DNA of 64,000 bases from Paragordius varius (Eukaryota; Nematomorpha), in assembly GCA_964247055.1 (NCBI GenBank), contig OZ176053.1, forward strand, positions 12,958,001 to 13,022,000, in the 5' to 3' direction. Under the pieces are notes generated by a model. The model did no database searches. It was not told where the DNA came from and saw only the letters and a list, made by a program, of their open reading frames with translations. The stretch's first letter is position 1. Each line of letters opens with the position of its first letter. Of the stretch, positions 37,612 to 53,100 are shown piece by piece. A program made the translations under genes and the position numbers.

Positions 37612-40600
37612 AGTTAAACTTTGTCCTAAAAAATCGGATATTGGTCACCGGTGAACAAAACTATTTTTTATACATTCTTTTAGTAAGACTACATCAAAAT
37701 ATAGAGATAGTTTGATAAACTCTTTCATATCCGATTTTTACAACGATACTTTAAAAATTAATGTATTAAACTAGTCGCATCAATACTCAAGTTAAACTTT
37801 ATCCGTAAAAATCGGATATTGGTCACCGGTGAACAAAATAATTTTTTATACATTCTCTTAGTAAGACTACATCAAAATATAGAGATAGTTTGACAAACTC
37901 TTTCATATCCGATTTTTACAACGATACTTTAAAAATTAATGAATTAAACTAGTCGCATCAATACTCAAGTTAAACTTTGTCCTTAAAAATCGGATATAGA
38001 TCACCGGTAAACAAAATAATTTTTTATACATTCTCTTAGTAAGACTCCATCAAAATATAGAAATAGTTTGACAAACTCTTTCATATCCGATTTTTACAAC
38101 GATACTTTATAAATTATATTAAACTAGTGGCATCAATACTCAAATTAAACTTTGTCCTTAAAAATCGGATATTGGTCACCGGTGAACAAAATTATTTTTT
38201 ATATATTCTCTTAGTAACACTCCATCAAAATATAGAAATAGTTTGACAAACTCTTTCATATCCGATTTTTACAACGATACTTTAAAAATTAATGTATAAA
38301 ACTAGTCGCATCAATACTCAAGTTAAACTTTGTCCTAAAAAATCGGATATTGGTCACCGGTGAACAAAACTATTTTTTATACATTCTTTTAGTAAGACTA
38401 CATCAAAATATAGAGATAGTTTGATAAACTCTTTCATATCCGATTTTTACAACGATACTTTAAAAATTAATGTAAAAAACTAGTCGCATAAATATTCAAG
38501 TTAAACTTTATCCTAAAAAATCGGATATTGGTCACCGGTGAACAAAACTATTTTTTATACATTCTTTTAGTAAGACTACATCAAAATATAGAGATAGTTT
38601 GATAAACTCTTTCATATCCGATTTTTACAACGATACTTTAAAAATTAATGTAAAAAACTAGTCGCATAAATATTCAAGTTAAACTTTGTCCTAAAAAATC
38701 GGATATTGGTCACCGGTGAACAAAACTATTTTTTATACATTCTCTTGGAAAGACTACATCAAAATATAGAGATAGTTTGACAAACTCTTTCATATCCGAT
38801 TTTTACAACGATACTTTAAAAATTAATGTATAAAACTAGTCGCATAAATATTCAAGTTAAACTTTGTCCTAAAAAATCGGATATTGGTCACCGGTGAACA
38901 AAACTATTTTTTATACATTCTTTTAGTAAGACTACATCAAAAAATAGAGATAGTTTGATAAACTCTTTCATATCCGATTTTTACAACGATACTTTAAAAA
39001 TTAATGTATAAAACTAGTCGCATCAATACTCAAGTTAAACTTTGTCCCAAAAAATCGGATATTGGTCACCGGTGAACAAAACTATTTTTTATACATTCTT
39101 TTAGTATGACTACATCAAAATATAGAGATAGTTTGATAAACTCTTTCATATCCGATTTTTACAACGATACTTTTAAAAATCAATGTATAAAACTAATCGC
39201 ATCAATACTCAATTTAAACTTTGTCCTTAAAAATCGGATATTAGTCGCCGGTAAAGAAAATAATTTTGTATACATTCTCTTAATAGGACTACATCAAAAT
39301 ATAGAGATAGTTTGACAAACTCTTTCATATCCGATTTTTACAACGATACTTTAAAAATTAATGTATAAAACTAGTCGCATCAATTCTCAAGTTAAACTTT
39401 GTCCTTAAAAATCGAATATTGGTCACCAATGAACAAAATTATTTTTAATACATTTTCTTAGCAAGACTACATCAAAATATAGAGATAGTTTGACAAACTC
39501 TTTCATATCCGATTTTTACAACGATACTTTAAAAATTAATGTATAAAACTAGTCGCATCAATACTAAAGTAAAACTTTATCATTAATCGGATATTGGTCA
39601 CCGGTGAACAAAATTATTTTTTATACATTCTCTTAGTAACACTCCATCAAAATATAGAAATAGTTTTACAAACTCTTTCATATCCGATTTTTACAACGAT
39701 ACTTTAAAAATTAATGTATTAAACTAGTCGCATCAATACTCAAGTTAAACTTTATCCGTAAAAATCGGATATTGGTCACCGGTGAACAAAATAATTTTTT
39801 ATACATTCTCTTAGTAAGACTACATCAAAATATAGAGATAGTTTGACAAACTCTTTCATATCCGATTTTTACAACGATACTTTAAAAATTAATGAATTAA
39901 ACTAGTCGCATCAATACTCAAGTTAAACTTTGTCCTAAAAAATCGGATATTGGTCACCGGTGAACAAAACTATTTTTTATACATTCTTTTAGTAAGACTA
40001 CATCAAAATATAGAGATAGTTTGATAAACTCTTTCATATCCGATTTTTACAACGATACTTTAAAAATTAATGTATTAAACTAGTCGCATCAATACTCAAG
40101 TTAAACTTTATCCGTAAAAATCGGATATTGGTCACCGGTGAACAAAATAATTTTTTATACATTCTCTTAGTAAGACTACATCAAAATATAGAGATAGTTT
40201 GACAAACTCTTTCATATCCGATTTTTACAACGATACTTTAAAAATTAATGAATTAAACTAGTCGCATCAATACTCAAGTTAAACTTTGTCCTTAAAAATC
40301 GGATATAGATCACCGGTAAACAAAATAATTTTTTATACATTCTCTTAGTAAGACTCCATCAAAATATAGAAATAGTTTGACAAACTCTTTCATATCCGAT
40401 TTTTACAACGATACTTTATAAATTATATTAAACTAGTGGCATCAATACTCAAATTAAACTTTGTCCTTAAAAATCGGATATTGGTCACCGGTGAACAAAA
40501 TTATTTTTTATATATTCTCTTAGTAACACTCCATCAAAATATAGAAATAGTTTGACAAACTCTTTCATATCCGATTTTTACAACGATACTTTAAAAATTA

Positions 40601-42245
40601 ATGTATAAAACTAGTCGCATCAATACTCAAGTTAAACTTTGTCCTAAAAAATCGGATATTGGTCACCGGTGAACAAAACTATTTTTTATACATTCTTTTA
40701 GTAAGACTACATCAAAATATAGAGATAGTTTGATAAACTCTTTCATATCCGATTTTTACAACGATACTTTAAAAATTAATGTAAAAAACTAGTCGCATAA
40801 ATATTCAAGTTAAACTTTATCCTAAAAAATCGGATATTGGTCACCGGTGAACAAAACTATTTTTTATACATTCTTTTAGTAAGACTACATCAAAATATAG
40901 AGATAGTTTGATAAACTCTTTCATATCCGATTTTTACAACGATACTTTAAAAATTAATGTAAAAAACTAGTCGCATAAATATTCAAGTTAAACTTTGTCC
41001 TAAAAAATCGGATATTGGTCACCGGTGAACAAAACTATTTTTTATACATTCTCTTGGAAAGACTACATCAAAATATAGAGATAGTTTGACAAACTCTTTC
41101 ATATCCGATTTTTACAACGATACTTTAAAAATTAATGTATAAAACTAGTCGCATAAATATTCAAGTTAAACTTTGTCCTAAAAAATCGGATATTGGTCAC
41201 CGGTGAACAAAACTATTTTTTATACATTCTTTTAGTAAGACTACATCAAAATATAGAGATAGTTTGATAAACTCTTTCATATCCGATTTTTACAACGATA
41301 CTTTAAAAATTAATGTATAAAACTAGTCGCATCAATACTCAAGTTAAACTTTGTCCCAAAAAATCGGATATTGGTCACCGGTGAACAAAACTATTTTTTA
41401 TACATTCTTTTAGTATGACTACATCAAAATATAGAGATAGTTTGATAAACTCTTTCATATCCGATTTTTACAACGATACTTTTAAAAATCAATGTATAAA
41501 ACTAATCGCATCAATACTCAATTTAAACTTTGTCCTTAAAAATCGGATATTAGTCGCCGGTAAAGAAAATAATTTTGTATACATTCTATTAATAGGACTA
41601 CATCAAAATATAGAGATAGTTTGACAAACTCTTTCATATCCGATTTTTACAACGATACTTTAAAAATTAATGTATAAAACTAGTCGCATCAATTCTCAAG
41701 TTAAACTTTGTCCTTAAAAATCGAATATTGGTCACCAATGAACAAAATTATTTTTAATACATTTTCTTAGCAAGACTACATCAAAATATAGAGATAGTTT
41801 GACAAACTCTTTCATATCCGATTTTTACAACGATACTTTAAAAATTAATGTATAAAACTAGTCGCATCAATACTAAAGTAAAACTTTATCATTAATCGGA
41901 TATTGGTCACCGGTGAACAAAATTATTTTTTATACATTCTCTTAGTAACACTCCATCAAAATATAGAAATAGTTTTACAAACTCTTTCATATCCGATTTT
42001 TACAACGATACTTTAAAAATTAATGTATTAAACTAGTCGCATCAATACTCAAGTTAAACTTTATCCGTAAAAATCGGATATTGGTCACCGGTGAACAAAA
42101 TAATTTTTTATACATTCTCTTAGTAAGACTACATCAAAATATAGAGATAGTTTGACAAACTCTTTCATATCCGATTTTTACAACGATACTTTAAAAATTA
42201 ATGAATTAAACTAGTCGCATCAATACTCAAGTTAAACTTTGTCCT
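37612..42245 (-). repeat. Thirteen-monomer tandem duplication, 2,309-bp spacing
   Basis: Positions 37,612-39,936 and 39,921-42,245 are consecutive copies at exactly 2,309-bp offset. ATGAATT marks 37939/40248 and 39892/42201, and even a chance 69-codon frame (39106/41415) is repeated identically in translation. By eye I found only two differences, near 38,940/41,250 (AAAAATAG versus AAATATAG) and 39,275/41,584 (CTCTT versus CTATT). This is a very recent tandem duplication. Confidence 0.92.
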
Positions 42246-45200
42246 TAAAAATCGGATATAGGTCACCGGTAAACAAAATAATTTTTTATACATTCTCTTA
42301 GTAAGACTCCATCAAAATATAGAAATAGTTTGACAAACTCTTTCATATCCGATTTTTACAACGATACTTTATAAATTATATTAAACTAGTGGCATCAATA
42401 CTCAAATTAAACTTTGTCCTTAAAAATCGGATATTGGTCACCGGTGAACAAAATTATTTTTTATATATTCTCTTAGCAAGACTACATTAAAATATAGAGA
42501 TAGTTTGACAAACTCTTTCATATCCGATTTTCACAACGATACTTAAAAAATTAATGTATTAAACTAGTCGCATCAATACTCAAGTTAAACTTTGTCCTTA
42601 AAAATCGGATATAGGTCACCGGTAAACAAAATAATTTTTTATACATTCTCTTAGCAAGACTACATCAATATATAGAGATAGTTTGACAAACTCTTTCATA
42701 TCCGATTTTTACAATGATACTTTATAAATTAATGTTATCAATAAGTCGCATCAATACTCAAGTTAAACTTTGTCCTTAAAAATCGGATATTGGTCACCGG
42801 TGAACAAAATTATTTTTTATACATTCTCTTGGCAAGACTACATCAAAATATAGAGATAGCTTGACAAACTCTTTCATATCCGATTTTTACAACGATACTT
42901 TAAAAATTAATGTATAAAACTAGTCGCATTAATACTCAAGTTAAACTTTGTCCTTAATAATCGAATATTTGACACCGGTGAACAAAATTATTTTTCATAC
43001 ATTCTCTTAGTAAGACTACATCAAAATATAGAGTTAGTTTGACAAACTCTTTTATATCCGATTTTTACAACGATACTTTAAAAATTAATGTGTTAAACTA
43101 GTGGCATCAATACTCAAGTTAAACTTTGTCCTTAAAAATCGGATATTGGTCACCGGTGAACATAATTATTTTTTATACATTCTCTTAGTAACTACATCAA
43201 AATATAGAGATAGTTTGACAAACTCTTTCATATCCGATTTTTACAACAATACTTTATAAATTAATGTATAAAACTAGTCGTATCAATAAGTCGCATCAAT
43301 ACTCAAGTTAAACTTTGTCCTTAAAAATCGGATATTGGTCACCGGTGAACAAAATTATTTTTTATACATTCTCTTGGCAAGACTACATCAAAATATAGAA
43401 ATAGTTTGACAAACTCTTTCATATCCGATTTTTACAACGATACTTTATAAATTAATGTATAAAACTAGTCGTATCAATAAGTCGCATCAATACTCAAGTT
43501 AAACTTTGACCTTAAAAGTCGGATATTGGTCACCGGTGAACAAAATTATTTTTTATACATTCTCTTAGTAAGACTACATCAAAATATAGAAATAGTTCAA
43601 CAAACTCTTTCATATCCGATATTACAACGATACTTTAAAAATTAATGTATTAAACTAGTCGCATCAATACTCAAGTTAAATTTTGTCCTTAAAAATGGGA
43701 TATTGGTCACCGGTGAACAAAACTATTTTTTATACATTCTCTTGGTAAGACTACATCAAAATATAGAGATAGTTTGACAAACTCTTTCATATCCGATTTT
43801 TACAACGATACTTTAAAAATTAATGTATAAAACTAGTCGCATAAATATTCAAGTTAAACTTTGTCCAAAAAAATCGGATATTGGTCACCGGTGAACAAAA
43901 CTATTTTTTATACATTCTTTTAGTAAGACTAAATCAAAATATAGAGATAGTTTGATAAACTCTTTCATATCCGATTTTTACAACGATACTTTAAAAATTA
44001 ATGTATAAATCTAGTCGCATCAATACTCAAGTTAAACTTTGTCCCAAAAAATCGGATATTGGTCACCGGTGAACAAAACTATTTTTTATACATTCTTTTA
44101 GTATGACTACATCAAAATATAGAGATAGTTTGACAAACTCTTTCATATCCAATTTTTACAACGATACTTTAAAAATTATGGTATTAAACCAGTCGCATCA
44201 ATACTCAAGTTAAAAAGCCTTAAAAATCGGATATTGGTCACCGGTGAACAAAATTATTTTTTATACATTCTCTTAGTAATACTACATCAAAATATAGAAA
44301 TAGTTTGACAAACTCTTTCATATCCGATTTTTACAACGATACTTTAAAAATTAATGTATTAAACTAGTCGCATCAATACTCAAGTTAAACTTTGTCCTTA
44401 AAAATCGGATATTGGTCACCGGTAAACATGATTATTTTTTATACATTTTCTTAGCAAGACTACATCAAAATATAGAGATAGTTTGACAAACTCTTTCATA
44501 TCCGATTTTTACAACGATACTTTAAATTAATGTATAAAACTAGTCGCATCAATACTCAAGTTAAATTTTTTAAAAATGGGATATTGGTCACCGGTGAACA
44601 AAACTATTTTTTATACATTCTCTTGGAAAGACTACAACAAAATATAGAGATAGTTTGACAAACTCTTTCATATCCGATTTTTACAACGATACTTTAAAAA
44701 ATAATGTATAAAACTAGTCGCATAAATATTCAAGTTAAACTTTGTCCTAAAAAATCGGATATTGGTCACCGGTGAACAAAACTATTTTTTATACATTCTT
44801 TTAGTAAGACTACATCAAAATATAGAGATAGTTTGATAAACTCTTTCATATCCGATTTTTACAACGATACTTTAAAAATTAATGTATAAAACTAGTCGCA
44901 TCAATACTCAAGTTAAACTTTGTCCCAAAAAATCGGATATTGGTCACCGGTGAACAAAACTATTTTTTATACATTCTTTTGGTATGACTACATCAAAATA
45001 TAGAGATAGTTTGATAAACTCTTTCATATCCGATTTTGACAACGATACTTTTAAAATTAATGTATAAAACTAATAGCATCAATACTCAATTTAAACTTTG
45101 TCCTTAAAAATCGGATATTAGTCGCCGGTAAAGAAAATAATTTTGTATACATTCTCTTAATAGGACTACATCAAAATATAAAGATAGTTTGACAAACTCT

Positions 45201-46398
45201 TTCATATCCGATTTTTACAACGATACTTTGAAAATTAATGTATAAAACTAGTCGCATCAATACTCAAGTTAAACTTTGTCATTAAAAATCGAATATTGGT
45301 CACCAATGAACAAAATTATTTTTAATACATTTTCTTAGCAAGACTACATCAAAATATAGAGATAGTTTGACAAACTCTTTCATATCCGATTTTTACAACG
45401 ATACTTTAAAAATTAATGTATAAAACTAGTCGCATCAATACTAAAGTTAAACTTTATCCTTAATCGGATATTGGTCACCGGTGAACAAAATTATTTTTTA
45501 TACATTCTCTTAGTAACACTCCATCAAAATATAGAAATAGTTTGACAAACTCTTTCATATCCGATTTTTACAACGATACTTTAACAATTAATGTATTAAA
45601 CTAGTCGCATCAATACTCAAGTTAAACTTTATCCGTAAAAATCGGATATTGGTCACCGGTGAACAAAATAATTTTTTATACATTCTCTTAGTAAGACTAC
45701 ATCAAAATATAGAGATAGTTTGACAAACTCTTTCATATCCGATTTTTACAACGATACTTTAAAAATTAATGAATTAAACTAGTCGCATCAATACTCATGT
45801 TAAACTTTGTCCTTAAAAATCGGATATAGGTCACCGGTAAACAAAATAATTTTTTATATATTCTCTTAGTAAGACTCCATCAAAATATAGAAATAGTTTG
45901 ACAAACTCTTTCATATCCGATTTTTACAACGATACTTTATAAATTATATTAAACTAGTGGCATCAATACTCAAATTAAACTTTGTCCTTAAAAATCGGAT
46001 ATTGGTCACCGGTGAACAAAATTATTTTTTATATATTCTCTTAGCAAGACTACATTAAAATATAGAGATAGTTTGACAAACTCTTTCATATCCGATTTTC
46101 ACAACGATACTTAAAAAATTAATGTATTAAACTAGTCGCATCAATACTCAAGTTAAACTTTGTCCTTAAAAATCGGATATAGGTCACCGGTAAACAAAAT
46201 AATTTTTTATACATTCTCTTAGCAAGACTACATCAATATATAGAGATAGTTTGACAAACTCTTTCATATCCGATTTTTACAATGATACTTTATAAATTAA
46301 TGTTATCAATAAGTCGCATCAATACTCAAGTTAAACTTTGTCCTTAAAAATCGGATATTGGTCACCGGTGAACAAAATTATTTTTTATACATTCTCTT
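41010..46398 (-). repeat. Twenty-monomer spacing duplication, 3,568 bp
   Basis: About 41,010-42,830 recurs at about 44,579-46,398. TAGTCGCCGG lies at 41551/45119, ATGAATT at 42201/45769, and ACTACATTA at 42481/46049, all 3,568 bp apart. The copies differ at scattered sites, so this event is older than the 2,309-bp one. The segment overlaps the second 13-monomer copy. Confidence 0.85.
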
Positions 46399-48746
46399 AG
46401 TAGGACTACATCAAAATATAGAGATTTGACAAACTCTTTCATATCCGATTTTTACAAAGATACTTTAAAAATTAATGTACCAAACTAGTCGCATCATTAT
46501 TCAAGTTAAACTTTGTCCTTAAAAATCGGATATTGGTCACCGGTGAACAAAATTATTTTTTATACATTCTCTTAGCAAGACTACATCAAAATATAGAGAT
46601 AGTTTGACAAACTCTTTCATATCCGATTATTACAACAATACTTTATAAATTAATGTATAAAACTAATCGTATCAATAAGTCGCATCAATACTCAAGTTAA
46701 ACTTTGTCCTTAAAAATCGGATATTGGTCACCGGTGAACAAAACTATTTTTATAGATTCTCTTAGTAAGACTACATGAAAATATAGAGATAGTTTGACAA
46801 ACTCTTTCATATCCGATTTTTACAACGATACTTTAAAAATTAATGTATAAAACTAGTCGCATCAATACTCAAGTTAAACTTTGTCCTTAAAAATCGGATA
46901 TAGGTCACCGGTAAACAAAATAATTTTTTATACATTCTCTTAGCAAGACTACATCAATATATAGAGATAGTTTGACAAACTCTTTCATATCCGATTTTTA
47001 CAACGATACTTTAAAAATTAATGTATAAAACTAGTCGCATTAATACTCAAGTTAAACTTTGTCCTTAATAATCGAATATTTGACAGGGGTGAACAAAATT
47101 ATTTTTCATACATTCTCTTAGTAAGACTACATCAAAATATAGAGTTAGTTTGACAAACTCTTTCATATCCGATTTTTACAACGATACTTTAAAAATTAAT
47201 GTGTTAAACTAGTGGCATCAATACTCAAGTTAAACTTTGTCCTTAAAAATCGGATTATGGTCACCGGTGAACAAAATTATTTTTTATACATTCTCTTAGT
47301 AACTACATCAAAATATAGAGATAGTTTGACAAACTCTTTCATATCCGATTTTTACAACAATACTTTATAAATTAATGTATAAAACTAGTCGTATCAATAA
47401 GTCGCATCAATACTCAAGTTAAACTTTGTCCTAAATAATCGGATATTGGTCACCGGTGAAAAAAATAATTTTTTATACATTCTCTTAGTAAGACTACATC
47501 AAAATATGATAGTTTGACAAACTCTTTCATATCCGATTTTTACAACGATACTTTAAAAATTAATGTATTAAACTAGTCGCATCAATACTCAAGTTAAACT
47601 TTTTCCTTAAAAATCGGATATTGGTCACCGGTGAACAAAATTATTTTTTATACATTCTCTTGGCAAGACTACATCAAAATATAGAGATAGTTTGACAAAC
47701 TCTTTCATATCCGATTTTTACAACGATACTTTATAAATTAATGTATAAAACTAGTCGTATCAATAAGTCGCATCAATACTCAAGTTAAACTTTGACCTTA
47801 AAAGTCGGATATTGGTCACCGGTGAACAAAATTATTTTTTATACATTCTCTTAGTAAGACTACATCAAAATATAGAAATAGTTCAACAAACTCTTTCATA
47901 TCCGATATTACAACGATACTTTAAAAATTAATGTATTAAACTAGTCGCATCAATACTCAAGTTAAATTTTGTCCTTAAAAATGGGATATTGGTCACCGGT
48001 GAACAAAACTATTTTTTATACATTCTCTTGGTAAGACTACATCAAAATATAGAGATAGTTTGACAAACTCTTTCATATCCGATTTTTACAACGATACTTT
48101 AAAAATTAATGTATAAAACTAGTCGCATAAATATTCAAGTTAAACTTTGTCCAAAAAAATCGGATATTGGTCACCGGTGAACGAAACTATTTTTTATACA
48201 TTCTTTTAGTAAGACTACATCAAAATATAGAGATAGTTTGATAAACTCTTTCATATCCGATTTTTACAACGATACTTTAAAAATTAATGTATAAAACTAG
48301 TCACATCAATACTCAAGTTAAACTTTGTCCCAAAAAATCGGATATTGGTCACCGGTGAACAAAACTATTTTTTATACATTCTTTTAGTATGACTACATCA
48401 AAATATAGAGATAGTTTGACAAACTCTTTCATATCCAATTTTTACAACGATACTTTAAAAATTATGGTATTAAACCAGTCGCATCAATACTTAAGTTAAA
48501 AAGCCTTAAAAATCGGATATTGGTCACCGGTGAACAAAATTATTTTTTATACATTCTCTTAGTAATACTACATCAAAATATAGAATAAGTTTGACAAACT
48601 CTTTCATTTCCGATTTTTACAACGCTACTTTAAAAATTAATGTATTAAACTAGTCGCATCAATACTCAAGTTAAACTTTGTCCTTAAAAATCGGATATTG
48701 GTCACCGGTGAACATGATTATTTTTTATACATTTTCTTAGCAAGAC
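43330..48746 (-). repeat. Duplicated satellite block, 4,286-bp spacing
   Basis: About 43,330-44,460 and 47,616-48,746 share AAACTTTGACCTTAAAAGTC (43501/47787), ATAGTTCAACAAAC, CATATCCGATATTAC and AAGTTAAAAAGCC in the same order. Point differences are visible (for example ATACTTAAG near 48,487). The edges are approximate. Confidence 0.75.
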
Positions 48747-50194
48747 TACATCAAAATATAGAGATAGTTTGATAAACTCTTTCATATCCGATTTTTACAA
48801 CGATACTTTAAAAATTAATGTAAAAAACTAGTCGCATAAATATTCAAGTTAAACTTTGTCCTAAAAAATCGGATATTGGTCACCGGTGAACAAAACTATT
48901 TTGTATACATTCTCTTGGAAAGACTACATCAAAATATAGAGATAGTTTGACAAACTCTTTCATATCCGATTTTTACAACGATACTTTAAAAATTAATGTA
49001 TAAAACTAGTCGCATAAATATTCAAATTAAACTTTGTCCTAAAAAATCGGATATTGGTCACCGGTGAACAAAACTATTTTTTATACATTCTTTTAGTAAG
49101 ACTACATCAAAATATAGAGATAGTTTGATAAACTCTTTCATATCCGATTTTTACAACGATACTTTAAAAATTAATGTATAAAACTAGTCGCATCAATACT
49201 AAAGTTAAACTTTATCCTTAAAAATCGGATATTGGTCACCGGTGAACAAAATTATTTTTTATACATTCTCTTAGTAAGACTCCATCAAAATATAGAAATA
49301 GTTTGACAAACTCTTTCATATCGATTTTTACAACGATACTTTAAATTAATGTATTAAACTAGTCGCATCAATACTCAAGTTAAACTTTGTCCTAAAAAAT
49401 CGGATATTGGTCACCGGTGAACAAAACTATTTTTTATACATTCTTTTAGTAAGACTACATCAAAATATAGAGATAGTTTGATAAACTCTTTCATATCCGA
49501 TTTTTACAACGATACTTTAAAAATTAATGTATAAAACTAGTCGCATCAATACTCAAGTTAAACTTTGTCCCAAAAAATCGGATATTGGTCACCGGTGAAC
49601 AAAACTATTTTTTATACATTCTTTTAGTAAGACTACATCAAAATATAGAGATAGTTTGATAAACTCTTTCATATCCGATTTTTACAACGATACTTTTAAA
49701 ATTAATGTATAAAACTAATCGCATCAATACTCAATTTTAACTTTATCCGTAAAAATCGGATATTGGTCACCGGTGAACATGATTATTTTTTATACATTTT
49801 CTTAGCAAGACTACATCAAAATATAGAGATAGTTTGACAAACTCTTTCATATCAGATTTTTACAACGATACTTTAAATTAATGTATTAAACTAGTCGCAT
49901 CAATACTCAAGTTAAACTTTATCCGTAAAAATCGGATATTGGTCACCGGTGAACAAAATAATTTTTTATACATTCTCTTAGTAAGACTACATCAAAATAT
50001 AGAGATAGTTTGACAAACTCTTTCATATCCGATTTTTACAACGATACTTTAAAAATTAATGTATAAAACTAGTCGCATCAATACTCAATTTTAACTTTAT
50101 CCGTAAAAATCGGATATTGGTCACCGGTGAACATGATTATTTTTTATACATTTTCTTAGCAAGACTACATCAAAATATAGAGATAGTTTGACAA

Positions 50195-53100
50195 ACTCTT
50201 TCATATCCGATTTTTACAACGATACTTTAAATTAATGTATTAAACTAGTCGCATCAATACTCAAGTTAAACTTTATCCGTAAAAATCGGATATTGGTCAC
50301 CGGTGAACAAAATAATTTTTTATACATTCTCTTAGTAAGACTACATCAAAATATAGAGATAGTTTCACAAACTCTTTCATATCCAATTTTTACAACGATA
50401 CTTTAAAAATTATGGTATTAAACCAGTCGCATCAATACTCAAGTTAAAAATCCTTAAAAATCGGATATTGGTCACCTTTGAACAAAATTATTTTTTATAC
50501 ATTCTCTTAGTAATACTACATCAAAATATAGAAATAGTTTGACAAACTCTTTCATATCCGATTTTTACAACGATACTTTAAAAATTAATGTATTAAACTA
50601 GTCGCATCAATACTCAAGTTAAACTTTGTCCTTAAAAATCGGATATTGGTCACCGGTGAACATGATTATTTTTTATACATTTTCTTAGCAAGACTACATC
50701 AAAATATAGAGATAGTTTGACAAACTCTTTCATATCCGATTTTTACAACGATACTTTAAATTAATGTATAAAACTAGTCGCATCAATACTCAAGTTAAAT
50801 TTTGTCCTTAAAAATGGGATATTGGTCACCGGTGAACAAAACTATTTTTTATACATTCTCTTATTAAGACTACATCAAAATATAGAGATAGTTGACCTCT
50901 TTCATATCCGATTTTTACAACGATACTTTAAAAATTAATGTATAAAACTAGTCGCATCAATATTCAAGTAAAACTTTGTCCTAAAAAATCGGATATTGGT
51001 CACCGGTGAACAAAACTATTTTTTATACATTCTTTTAGTAAGACTACATCAAAATTTAGAGATAGTTGGAAAAACTCTTTCATATCCGATTTTTACAACG
51101 ATACTTTAAAAATTAATGTATAAAACTAGTCGCATAAATACTCAAGTTAAATTTTGTCCTTAAAAATGGGATATTGGTCCCCGGTGAACAAAACTATTTT
51201 TTATACATTCTCTTGGTAAGACTACATCAAAATATAGAGATAGTTTGACAAACTCTTTCATATCCGATTTTTACAACGATACTTTAAAAAATAATATATA
51301 AAACTAGTCGCATCAATACTCAAGTTAAACTTTGTCCTAAAAAATCGGATATTGGTCGCCGGTGAACAAAACTATTTTTTATACATTCTTTTAGTAAGAC
51401 TACATCAAAATATAGAGATAGTTGGATAAACTCTTTCATATCCGATTTTTACAACGATACTTTAAAAATTAATGTATAAAACTAGTCGCATAAATACTCG
51501 AGTTAAATTTTGTCCTTAAAAATGGGATATTGGTCCCCGGTGAACAAAACTATTTTTTATACATTCTCTTGGTAAGACTACATCAAAATATAGAGATAGT
51601 TTGACAAACTCTTTCATATCCGATTTTTACAACGATACTTTAAAAATTAATGTATAAAACTAGTCGCATCAATATTCAAGTAAAACTTTGTCCTAAAAAA
51701 TCGGATATTGGTCACCGGTGAACAAAACTATTTTTTATACATTCTTTTAGTAAGACTACATCAAAATATAGAGATAGTTTGATAAACTCTTTCATATCCG
51801 ATTTTTACAACGATACTTTAAAAATTAATGTATTAAACTAGTCGCATCAATACTCAAGTTAAACTTTATCCGTAAAAATCGGATATTGGTCACCGGTGAA
51901 CAAAATAATTTTTTATACATTCTCTTAGTAAGACTACATCAAAATATAGAGATAGTTTGACAAACTCTTTCATATCCAATTTTTACAACGATACTTTAAA
52001 AATTATGGTATTAAACCAGTCGCATCAATACTCAAGTTAAAAATCCTTAAAAATCGGATATTGGTCACCGGTGAACAAAATTATTTTTTATACATTCTCT
52101 TAGTAATACTACATCAAAATATAGAAATAGTTTGACAAACTCTTTCATATCCGATTTTTACAACGATACTTTAAAAATTAATGTATTAAACTAGTCGCAT
52201 CAATACTCAAGTTAAACTTTGTCCTTAAAAATCGGATATTGGTCACCGGTGAACATGATTATTGTTTATACATTTTCTTAGCAAGACTACATCAAAATAT
52301 AGAGATAGTTTGACAAACTCTTTCATATCCGATTTTTACAACGATACATTAAATTAATGTATAAAACTAGTCGCATCAATACTCAAGTTAAATTTTGTCC
52401 TTAAAAATGGGATATTGGTCACCGGTGAACAAAACTATTTTTTATACATTCTCTTATTAAGACTACATCAAAATATAGAGATAGTTGACCTCTTTCATAT
52501 CCGATTTTTACAACGATACTTTAAAAATTAATATATAAAACTAGTCGCATCAATACTCAAGTTAAACTTTGTCCTAAAAAATCGGATATTGGTCACCGGT
52601 GAACAAAACTATTTTTTATACATTCTTTTAGTAAGACTACATCAAAATATAGAGATAATTTGATAAACTCTTTCATATCCGATTTTTACAACGATACTTT
52701 AAAAATTAATGTAAAAAACTAGTCGTATCAATAAATCGCATCAATACTCAAGTTAAACTTTGTCCTTAAAAATCGGATATTAGTCGCCGGTAAAGAAAAT
52801 AATTTTTTATACATTCTCTTAATAGGACTACATCAAAAAATAGAGATAGTTTGACAAACTCTTTCATATCCAATTTTTACAACGATACTTTAAAAATTAT
52901 GGTATTAAACCAGTCGCATCAATACTCAACTTAAACTTTGTCCTTAAAAATCGGATATTGGTCACCGGTGAACAAAACTATTTTTTATACGTTCTCTTAG
53001 TAAGACTACATCAAAATATAGAGATAGATTGACAAACTCTTTCATATCCCATTTTTACAACGATACTTTAAAAATTAATGTATAAAACTAGTCGTATCAA

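Noticed and set aside
39106-39315. 69-codon open frame, repeated identically in translation at 41415-41624
   Set aside because: It is satellite sequence read in one frame. The repetition comes from the 2,309-bp duplication, and neighbouring monomers have stops in the same frame.
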